DNA of 8,689 bases from Burkholderiales bacterium (GTDB lineage: Bacteria > Pseudomonadota > Gammaproteobacteria > Burkholderiales > Usitatibacteraceae), in contig JADGRS010000116.1 of the NCBI GenBank assembly GCA_017880705.1, positions 1 through 8,689 on the forward strand, written 5' to 3'. The translations under genes were made by a program, and so were the position numbers. This document shows, piece after piece, positions 1 through 6,866 of this stretch. A model generated the notes under the pieces. That model saw only the letters and a list, made by a program, of their open reading frames with translations. It was not told the origin of the DNA and did not search any database. How positions within the stretch are numbered: the stretch's first letter is position 1; every line of letters begins with the position of its first letter.

Positions 1-222
1 TAGTGAGTCACCGCCGGCCGGGTCAAACTTTTCCCCGCCCTCACTCGTGGGTGATCGCACCCCCGGGTGCGCGCGGTGGATACCCCTTGAATCCCACGCT
101 CGCGAAGTACGCGCGTCGAAAAAAAAGGAGCGCGGGGTTCGCGCTCCAATGCCCAGAGGATTCCATCCATGACACCAACTCCGTTCTTATACTCCCGCCG
201 TCTTTCGCGAATCTGACGACGC
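1..222. other. Non-coding left edge and 3' region of the 223-678 gene
   Basis: No convincing gene lies here. An open frame on the plus strand (3-266) has low-complexity composition, no ribosome binding site and no recognisable motif, and it runs into the antisense of the next gene. The only clear element is the minus-strand terminator at 119-147. A short palindrome, GCACCC-CC-GGGTGC, sits at 57-70 with no assignable role. The window opens with TAG TGA in one frame, which could be the tail of a gene ending just outside, but nothing else supports that. Confidence 0.6.
119..147 (-). terminator. Intrinsic (Rho-independent) terminator of the minus-strand gene block
   Basis: Read on the minus strand this is a perfect 8-bp G/C-rich stem (GGAGCGCG pairing with CGCGCTCC, plus-strand arms 127-134 and 140-147). 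It has a 5-nt loop and is followed directly by eight U residues (the A run at 119-126). It lies 75 nt after the stop codon of the 223-678 gene and is oriented to end transcription arriving from that gene. Confidence 0.9.
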
Positions 223-678
223 CTAGAACCGGTGATGCCGGCGCCCGCGCTGCATGCCGCCGCTGATTGCCGCGATGTCCACTCTCAATTGCTGTTGCGC
301 CAGCGTGACCGCGGCCTCGTCGGCGGCGAGCGCGCCCGCGTTGTTCCCCGCCTGGTCGTTGTGCAGCTGCGTGAGCGCGTTGAAAAGCGCGGTCTCGTCG
401 GCCTGCAGGATCGGGAGCGCATCCTGGTGCAGGCGCTGCGCATCCATCCGCAGCTTGAGCCCCGCGAGCCGCGCCGCGGTGCGATCCGCGGCGACGGCGG
501 CGGAGTTGGATTTTTCATCGGCGCGCACCTGCGCCATGGCGGCCTTCAGCGCGGCCACGTCGTCCTTGACCGTCGCGAGGTCCGCCTGCACGTTGGCGGG
601 AAGGGTCGTTGCCGTCGCCGTCTGCGCCATCACGGGCGCAGCGGCGAGAAGCGTTGCAAAGGCGAAAGCTCGATACAT
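223..678 (-). CDS. Small secreted alpha-helical protein with internal duplication
   Basis: This encodes a 151-residue protein I cannot assign to a named family. The start at 678 is chosen because GGAG lies 6 nt upstream (685-688) and the protein then opens with a good Sec signal peptide: a basic start, hydrophobic residues 5-14, and cleavage probably after A-Q-A/VMAQ near residue 19. The in-frame upstream ATG at 741 lacks both. The mature part is rich in Ala, Leu, Gln and Asp, has no cysteine, and should be mostly helical, possibly coiled coil. Residues about 50-80 and 104-135 align with each other (Q-x3-D, N, then AAD-x2-A-x3-LA-x3-LR-x-D), with QAD preceding each unit at 31-33 and 92-94, so the protein looks like two copies of a roughly 55-60-residue helical unit. 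The tail (about 142-151) is Arg/His-rich. It is predicted to be periplasmic or extracellular. It is the last gene before the terminator at 119-147. Confidence 0.82.
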   Translation of the reverse strand: MYRAFAFATLLAAAPVMAQTATATTLPANVQADLATVKDDVAALKAAMAQVRADEKSNSAAVAADRTAARLAGLKLRMDAQRLHQDALPILQADETALFNALTQLHNDQAGNNAGALAADEAAVTLAQQQLRVDIAAISGGMQRGRRHHRF

Positions 679-782
679 GCGCGTCTCCAGGGAAAGTGAT
701 CGATGTGCAGCCAGAATAGCCCTCGATCGTGGAGCCGCCATGTATCAATCGTGGCGTTGTGCTTCGATTGGTAACAAGACGT

Positions 783-1190
783 TCAGCGCGCCGCGAGAAT
801 TCCCTTGAGATGCGTAAGAACGGCTTCGCGCCTGGATACGCTCATGCCGCACCACAGGCGATAGCGCTTGGGCTGCTGGGAAACGGTGATGCCGATCCAG
901 CGATGGACGATTCCCAGCTCGCCATCGTCGTAGGCCTCGATCGACTCGACGTCCCGGGGCTTCACCACCGTGCCGTGGGGATAGTCGACGATCGCGAGGC
1001 GATCGCTCGCGGACTCGTATCCGACGTAGGTGTCGCCGTAGCGCCACGACCACTCGGGCTTGAAGTCCGCCGGCAGATGCTTGGCCACACGCTCCGCGTT
1101 GGTGTCTCCGCGCATGAAGAGGCGGTAGGAAAACCAGATTCCGACGCTGAAGCCGCCGAAGACGAGGATCGAGAGGAAGACGTTGCTCAT
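783..1190 (-). CDS. Single-pass membrane protein of unknown function
   Basis: This encodes 135 residues. A hydrophobic segment at about residues 5-25 is followed by positive charges (R23, R27), which suggests an N-terminal anchor with the remaining ~108 residues on the cytoplasmic side. The soluble part alternates hydrophobic and charged positions (about 52-110), suggesting a small beta-rich domain such as a bacterial PH-like fold, and ends in a helix (about 117-133). The fold guess is inference. I do not recognise the family. The start is the first ATG after the upstream gap. A GGG that could serve as ribosome binding site lies in the loop of a short hairpin (1194-1208) ending 3 nt before the ATG. 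It follows adhC by 67 nt in the same direction and could be co-transcribed with it, though nothing in the sequence links it to formaldehyde metabolism. Confidence 0.75.
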   Translation of the reverse strand: MSNVFLSILVFGGFSVGIWFSYRLFMRGDTNAERVAKHLPADFKPEWSWRYGDTYVGYESASDRLAIVDYPHGTVVKPRDVESIEAYDDGELGIVHRWIGITVSQQPKRYRLWCGMSVSRREAVLTHLKGILAAR

Positions 1191-1193
1191 GCA

Positions 1194-1208
1194 GCGGTAC
1201 CCTACCGC
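1194..1208 (-). promoter_or_regulatory. Short inverted repeat over the ribosome binding region of the 783-1190 gene
   Basis: GCGGTA and TACCGC (1194-1199 and 1203-1208) flank a three-base centre, which reads GGG on the coding strand. In the mRNA this forms a 6-bp hairpin with the only Shine-Dalgarno-like bases in the loop, ending 3 nt before the start codon. It could lower or tune translation initiation. The functional role is inference. Confidence 0.35.
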
Positions 1209-1257
1209 CTGAATCTTTCGCCGACCTGAAGCGGAACGGGTTATTGCATTCCCTAGC

Positions 1258-2888
<1,631 letters not shown>

Positions 2889-2893
2889 AACAT

Positions 2894-2917
2894 GGGGCGA
2901 CTCGCTAGGGTCGCCCC
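2894..2917 (+). promoter_or_regulatory. Hairpin between the secreted protein gene and the start of the solute-binding protein gene
   Basis: GGGGCGAC (2894-2901) pairs perfectly with GTCGCCCC (2910-2917) around an 8-nt loop. The structure starts 5 nt after the upstream stop and ends 1 nt before the ATG at 2919. It contains the only plausible ribosome binding bases (AGGG, 2907-2910). It has no U tract, so it is not a standard terminator; translational control or transcript processing is more likely. Confidence 0.5.
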
Positions 2918-2918
2918 G

Positions 2919-4475
2919 ATGCACCGCCTCATCCTTTCGCTGGTCCTCGCCCTCGCGCTTCCGCACGAGGGCTTCGCGAAGGTTTTCCGCTACGCCTCGC
3001 AGATCGATCCGGGGACCATGGATCCCCACGGGATCGCGAGCCTGTACAACACGCGCGTGGTCTCGCAAATCTACGAGGTGCTGGTGGGGCGCGACGAGGA
3101 GTTCCGCGTCGACCCGCGCCTCGCGCTGTCGTGGTCGCTCGTGGAGCCGAAGGTGTGGCGCTTCAAGCTGCGCCCCGGCGTGAAGTTCCACGACGGCACG
3201 CCCTTCACCGCGGACGACGTGGTCTTCAGCGTCGAGCGCGCGCTCGCACCCACCTCGCAGCAGAAGCAGACACTGCCCAACGTCACCGGCGCGCGCAAGG
3301 TCGATGCGCTCACCGTGGATATCCTCACGTCGCAGCCCACGCCGACCCTGCCGTTGGCGCTCACCAACCTGCGGATCATGAGCAAGGCCTGGTGCGTGCT
3401 GCACCACGTCGAGAAGCCGCTCAACTTCAACGCGAAGGAGGAGACCTTCGCCACGCGCAACACCAACGGCACCGGGCCCTACATGCTCAAGCAGTGGGAT
3501 GCCGACGTGAAGACGGTGCTCGTCGCCAATCCTTCCTACTGGGGCAAGCGCGGCAACGTGACCGAGGCGCAGTTCCTCGTGGTGGGCTCGGGCGCGACGC
3601 GGCTCTCGGGGCTCGTCTCCGGCGAGCTCGACTTCGTCGTCGACGCGGGCGTGCAAGACGTCGAGCGCCTGTCGCGCACGCCCGGCATCAAGATCGAGCA
3701 GGGCGAGGGGCTCGGCGCGCAATACCTCAGCTTCGATTTCGCGCACGCGACGCTGCAGCACGGCGACGCGGGCGGCACGAACCCCTTCCGCAACCTCAAG
3801 GTGCGCCAGGCGATGCGCATGGCGATCGACCTGGGCGCCATCCAGTCGAAGGTGATGCGCAACCTGAGCACCATCGGGCGCGCCATCTATTCGCCCAAGG
3901 TCGATGGCTGGGACGCGCGCTTCGCGATACCCACGCCCTACGATCCCGAACGCGCGCGCGCCCTGTTAAAGGAGGCGGGCTACCCCAATGGCTTCTCGGT
4001 CGCGCTCGATTGCAGCTCCCAGGCGCCCGCCGACGCGGTGGGCCAGGCGGTGGCGAGCATGCTCGCGCGCGTGGGCATTCGCGTGGCCTACCAGCCCGTG
4101 CCGTTCAACGTCCTGCTGCCGAAAGTCACCGGGCACGAGTCGAGCCTGTACGTGATCGGCTGGACGCCGTTCACCGGCGATGCCGAGGGCGTGCTCGTGC
4201 CGATCGCGCATTCGCCCAGCGCGCCCGGCACCGGCGACTTCAACTTCGGCGGCTACTCCAATGCGAACGTCGATTCGCTGATCGATCGCGCGCGCGTCGA
4301 GCTCGATCCCGCCAAGCGGCGCGCCCTGCTGGTCGATGCGATGGCCGCCCTCGACGCCGACGTCGCCTTCATCCCGCTCGTCTATCGCCGCGTCGTGTGG
4401 GCCATGCGCAAGAACGTGCACACGCCCATCCTTCCCAACGACGTCGTCGACCTTCGCTTCGTCGATATCGACTAG
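2919..4475 (+). CDS. ABC transporter solute-binding protein, family 5 (DppA/OppA type)
   Basis: A periplasmic binding protein that would deliver peptides or other small solutes to an ABC importer. The ligand cannot be read from sequence. From the ATG at 2919 the protein is 518 residues, normal for SBP_bac_5. Residues 1-20 form a signal peptide (MHR, then a Leu/Val/Ala core, cleavage after GFA). The family signature spans about 82-108 (FKLRPGVKFHDGTPFTADDVVFSVERA), preceded by DP-x-LA-x-SW at about 65-73. NGTGPYML is at 183-190, and the conserved VRQAM-x-MAID element lies in the second half. An in-frame ATG at 2892 would add nine residues ahead of the signal peptide and has no ribosome binding site, so the later start is preferred. 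There is no Cys lipobox. No permease or ATPase gene is next to it, so it is an orphan binding protein here. It ends 2 nt before a large inverted repeat. Confidence 0.93.
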   Translation: MHRLILSLVLALALPHEGFAKVFRYASQIDPGTMDPHGIASLYNTRVVSQIYEVLVGRDEEFRVDPRLALSWSLVEPKVWRFKLRPGVKFHDGTPFTADDVVFSVERALAPTSQQKQTLPNVTGARKVDALTVDILTSQPTPTLPLALTNLRIMSKAWCVLHHVEKPLNFNAKEETFATRNTNGTGPYMLKQWDADVKTVLVANPSYWGKRGNVTEAQFLVVGSGATRLSGLVSGELDFVVDAGVQDVERLSRTPGIKIEQGEGLGAQYLSFDFAHATLQHGDAGGTNPFRNLKVRQAMRMAIDLGAIQSKVMRNLSTIGRAIYSPKVDGWDARFAIPTPYDPERARALLKEAGYPNGFSVALDCSSQAPADAVGQAVASMLARVGIRVAYQPVPFNVLLPKVTGHESSLYVIGWTPFTGDAEGVLVPIAHSPSAPGTGDFNFGGYSNANVDSLIDRARVELDPAKRRALLVDAMAALDADVAFIPLVYRRVVWAMRKNVHTPILPNDVVDLRFVDID

Positions 4476-4477
4476 AA

Positions 4478-4522
4478 AATTCGTGTCAGGTACGCATTCT
4501 TAATTCGTACCTGACACGAATT
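4478..4522. repeat. Long perfect inverted repeat, REP-like element
   Basis: Arms of 17 bp (AATTCGTGTCAGGTACG at 4478-4494 and its exact complement at 4506-4522) flank an 11-nt centre. Three more base pairs can form inside the centre, leaving a CTT loop. It starts 2 nt after the solute-binding protein stop codon. The core GTGTCAGGTACG / CGTACCTGACAC resembles dispersed REP-type palindromes I recall from proteobacterial intergenic regions, some of which are spread by TnpA-REP (RAYT) transposases. That family link is from memory. There is no U tract on either strand, but the hairpin could stabilise the upstream mRNA 3' end. Confidence 0.75.
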
Positions 4523-4632
4523 CTCGTGAAGGTGCGTTAACTCACAAAGCGCCCCGCTTTGTTACAAGAACCCTCCTCAGGTTACGGGGGGGTTACTGCT
4601 GAAATCGAAAACCCCCGTAGAAACAGTCCCTT
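4523..4632. other. Non-coding stretch with short repeats upstream of the 4719 promoter
   Basis: No gene is visible. ACAAAGCG (4544-4551) pairs with CGCTTTGT (4555-4562) around CCC, giving an 8-bp stem with little U after it. GTTAC occurs three times on the plus strand, at 4561-4565, 4581-4585 and 4592-4596; the last two belong to GGTTAC repeats 11 bp apart. TACGGGGG (4583-4590) and CCCCCGTA (4612-4619) are complementary across a 21-nt loop. These may be operator elements or leftovers of a terminator; no function can be assigned. Confidence 0.4.
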
Positions 4633-4650
4633 CTGTGATGGCTATCACAG
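4633..4650 (+). promoter_or_regulatory. CRP/Vfr-type binding site
   Basis: CTGTGATGGCTATCACAG contains an exact match to the CRP half-sites, TGTGA (4634-4638) and TCACA (4645-4649), with the standard 6-bp spacer and 7-bp symmetric arms. Its centre (4641.5) is about 41 bp upstream of the start point predicted from the -10-like hexamer at 4671-4676. That is the geometry of a class II CRP-activated promoter. It implies that the 4719 gene responds to cAMP-CRP or a CRP-family relative. Direct binding is inferred. Confidence 0.7.
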
Positions 4651-4670
4651 GCCTTCGGGTCGGCAATGGG

Positions 4671-4676
4671 TAAATT
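4671..4676 (+). promoter_or_regulatory. Candidate -10 element of the 4719 gene
   Basis: TAAATT matches four of six positions of the sigma-70 -10 hexamer and would give a start point near 4683, leaving a 5' leader of about 36 nt. No good -35 is present, which fits a promoter dependent on the activator site at 4633-4650. GCAAT (4663-4667) and ATTGC (4674-4678) form an inverted repeat overlapping the hexamer, and CATTGCC recurs at 4694-4700, so a second regulator could bind here. Confidence 0.45.
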
Positions 4677-4718
4677 GCATTCATCGACAACGACATTGCC
4701 AACCACCGAAAGCCAGCC

Positions 4719-5345
4719 ATGAAAACGAAAGCCCTGATCCTCAAAGCCGCAGTTGCTCTTGCCATCGCCGCGCCGCTTGTTGCCAACGCCGAGTCGCAGT
4801 TCACGACCGGTGCCGGCACCCCGATCACCGCCTCGGCTCACCTCGACTTCCAGATCATCATCCCGAAGGTGCTGTTCCTCCAGGTCGGCACGGGCACGGC
4901 GAACGCCACCAACGCGACGATCAACCAGATCGCCTTCACCGTCCCCGCCGCGAACGTCGGCGACAGCACGGTCATCGCCGCCTCGGTCGCCTCCGGCGAC
5001 CTCGGCAACGGCGTCGTGACCGCCCGCGTCATCGGCAACAACGGCACGATCACCTTCACGTCCACCACGCTCGGCGCGCTCGGCAACGGCTCCGGCGACA
5101 CGATCTCGTACGCGCAGATCGGCACCGCGGTCGCGGTCAACACGTCCGCCACGGCGCTGGCCCACCCGGCCCTCGTCGACGGCGCGACTTCCACCGTGAC
5201 CCTCACCCCCGCCGTCGGCAAGGTGATGAACCGCGATGCGAAGTGGACCTACACGTACCTCAACTCGGCGGTCGTCGCCCCCGGCACCTACGGCGGCGTG
5301 AATGCGAACAACAGCCGCGTCACGTACACGGCTTCGATGCCCTGA
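4719..5345 (+). CDS. Secreted beta-rich surface or fimbrial-like protein
   Basis: This encodes 208 residues. The signal peptide is clear: MKTK, hydrophobic core about 6-22, and ANA/ES cleavage after residue 24. The mature protein is rich in Thr, Ala, Val, Asn and Gly, low in charge and free of cysteine. It is patterned as short beta-strands: LDFQIIIPKVLFLQVGTG at 42-59, TINQIAFTVPA at about 67-77, and a C-terminal W-x-YTY-x12-PGTYGG-x8-VTYTASMP block from W176 to the end. That closing block resembles the last strands of Ig-like secreted proteins such as spore-coat U or DUF4402-type pilins, but I cannot name a family with confidence. Fimbrial, adhesin or outer-surface roles are inference. No chaperone or usher gene is adjacent. 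The ribosome binding site is weak (GAAAG about 7 nt upstream). It stands alone behind a CRP-type promoter and converges with matB, the stop codons being separated by 3 nt with no terminator between. Confidence 0.82.
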   Translation: MKTKALILKAAVALAIAAPLVANAESQFTTGAGTPITASAHLDFQIIIPKVLFLQVGTGTANATNATINQIAFTVPAANVGDSTVIAASVASGDLGNGVVTARVIGNNGTITFTSTTLGALGNGSGDTISYAQIGTAVAVNTSATALAHPALVDGATSTVTLTPAVGKVMNRDAKWTYTYLNSAVVAPGTYGGVNANNSRVTYTASMP

Positions 5346-5348
5346 CGT

Positions 5349-6866
5349 TTAGTCGGTGCCACCCGCGTAGCGTTCGCGCAGCACGTTCTTCTGCACCTTG
5401 CCCATCGCGTTGCGCGGCAAGTCCTCGACGAAATACACGCGCTTCGGCACCTTGAAGTTCGCGAGCTTCGCCTTCATCGCCGCCACCACCTGCGCTTCCG
5501 TGGGCGCCTCGCCCGGCACCGCGACGACGACCGCCGCGACCGCCTCCCCGAAATCGGGATGGGGCACGCCGATGACGGCGGATTCGCGAACGCCCGGCAG
5601 CTCGTCCAGCGCGAGCTCGATCTCCTTGGGATAGACGTTGTAGCCGCCTGTGATGATGAGGTCCTTGGACCTGCCGGCGATGGTGAGATAGCCATCCTTC
5701 GAAAGGCTTCCCATGTCGCCCGTCCTGAAGAAGCCGTCGTGCGTGAATTCCTCGCGGTTCCTCTCGGGCATGCGCCAGTAACCCGGGAACACGTTCGCTC
5801 CGCGCACCTGCACGTGGCCGATGGCCTCCGCCGCGCATGGGACGTCGTCGTCGTCGACGATGCGCACCTGCGTTCCGGGAAGCGCGGGGCCGACGGACCC
5901 CGCGCGCCTGTCCCCCTGCAACGGATTCGACGTGAGCATCCCCGTCTCGGTCATGCCGTAGCGTTCGAGGATGCGATGGCCGGTACGCGCCTCGAACTCC
6001 GTGTGCGTCTCGGCGAGCAACGGCGCCGAACCCGAGACGAAGATACGCATCTTCGAGCAGGCGCCGCGATCGAGCCCGGGCTCGGCCAGGAGGCGCGTGT
6101 AGAAAGTCGGCACCCCCATGAACACGGTGGAGGTCGCGAACTCCGCGATGGCGCGTCGTGCGTCGAACCTCGCATGAAAGCGCATGGCGCTGCCGTTCAG
6201 CAGGACGCAATGGCACGCGACGAAGAGCCCGTGCACATGGAAGAGCGGAAGCGCGTGGATCAGGATGTCGTCCGGCCGGAATCCCCAGGCCTTGTGGAGC
6301 GCGAGCGCGTTCGACGCGAGGTTCCCGTGCGTGATCATCGCGCCCTTCGATCGCCCGGTAGTGCCCGACGTATAGAGGATCGCCGCCAGGTCGCCGGCCC
6401 CGCGCCGGACCGTCGCGAACTCCATGGGCGAATCGCGCGACGCGCTCGCGAGCGTTCCGCCTCCTTCCTCGTCGAGCGAGAACACGTGGCGAATGCCCAG
6501 GCGCGCCGCGAGGGGCGCGAGCCACGGCATCGACTTCGGCTGCGCCACGACCGCGCGGGGCTCGGCGTCCTCGAGGAAGTAGGCGACCTCGCCGTGCTGA
6601 TAGGCGCTGTTGAGCGGAAGGTATGCGAGCCCCGCGCGCAGGCACGCGAGATAGAGAAGCAGCGCCTCGGGAGACTTCTCCACCTGCACGGCGACGCGAT
6701 CGCCGGGCACGAGCCCGAGGCCCGCGAGAAACGACGCGTAACGCGCGCTTCCCGCCTCGGCGTCGGCGTACGACAGCGGCGCGCCCGAATCGACGAGGAG
6801 GAGCGCCTGGTGGCGGTCGACGGGGAATCGCGACTCGAAGAGCGCGTAGAGATTTTCGTTGTTCAT
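5349..6866 (-). CDS. matB: Malonyl-CoA synthetase (malonate-CoA ligase)
   Basis: A cytoplasmic ANL-superfamily enzyme that joins malonate to CoA with ATP hydrolysed to AMP and pyrophosphate, by way of malonyl-AMP. The 505 residues match MatB (about 500). Motifs in order: P-loop YTSGTTGRSKGA at 165-176; LPLFHVHGLFV at 206-216, typical of MatB; SGSAPL at 278-283; ERYGMTETGM at 301-310; RTGD at 381-384 with the ribose-binding Asp; hinge GRSKDLIITGGYNVYPKEIE at 398-417; and catalytic Lys490 in PRNAMGK, the residue regulated by acetylation in characterised MatB. The start ATG at 6866 overlaps the upstream stop as ATGA, so translation is probably coupled to the carboxyltransferase gene. Specificity for malonate rather than methylmalonate or another acid is inferred from similarity and from the malonate-type neighbour. 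A canonical matA decarboxylase is not in the window. Confidence 0.92.
   Translation of the reverse strand: MNNENLYALFESRFPVDRHQALLLVDSGAPLSYADAEAGSARYASFLAGLGLVPGDRVAVQVEKSPEALLLYLACLRAGLAYLPLNSAYQHGEVAYFLEDAEPRAVVAQPKSMPWLAPLAARLGIRHVFSLDEEGGGTLASASRDSPMEFATVRRGAGDLAAILYTSGTTGRSKGAMITHGNLASNALALHKAWGFRPDDILIHALPLFHVHGLFVACHCVLLNGSAMRFHARFDARRAIAEFATSTVFMGVPTFYTRLLAEPGLDRGACSKMRIFVSGSAPLLAETHTEFEARTGHRILERYGMTETGMLTSNPLQGDRRAGSVGPALPGTQVRIVDDDDVPCAAEAIGHVQVRGANVFPGYWRMPERNREEFTHDGFFRTGDMGSLSKDGYLTIAGRSKDLIITGGYNVYPKEIELALDELPGVRESAVIGVPHPDFGEAVAAVVVAVPGEAPTEAQVVAAMKAKLANFKVPKRVYFVEDLPRNAMGKVQKNVLRERYAGGTD

Noticed and set aside
1..26. Possible leftward promoter (TTGACC on the minus strand at 21-26)
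   Set aside because: A 17-nt spacer would put the -10 hexamer mostly outside the window, so only half of the evidence could ever be seen.
188..193. TATACT on the plus strand as a promoter -10 element
   Set aside because: No -35-like hexamer lies at 16-18 nt spacing and no plus-strand gene follows; the downstream DNA is antisense to the 223-678 gene.
3..266. 87-codon plus-strand open frame at the left edge
   Set aside because: It crosses the minus-strand terminator and the end of the 223-678 gene, has no ribosome binding site and no recognisable sequence.
3131..4540. Plus-strand open frame of 469 codons overlapping the solute-binding protein gene
   Set aside because: It is a second frame of the same gene, with strongly Arg/Ala-biased composition and no recognisable domain.
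4544..4562. Hairpin ACAAAGCG-CCC-CGCTTTGT as an intrinsic terminator for the solute-binding protein gene
   Set aside because: The stem is good but is not followed by a U tract, so terminator function cannot be supported. It is recorded only as an inverted repeat.
4523..4718. Riboswitch or other structured leader upstream of the secreted protein gene
   Set aside because: The predicted start point near 4683 leaves only about 36 nt of leader, and no known riboswitch core motif was recognised.
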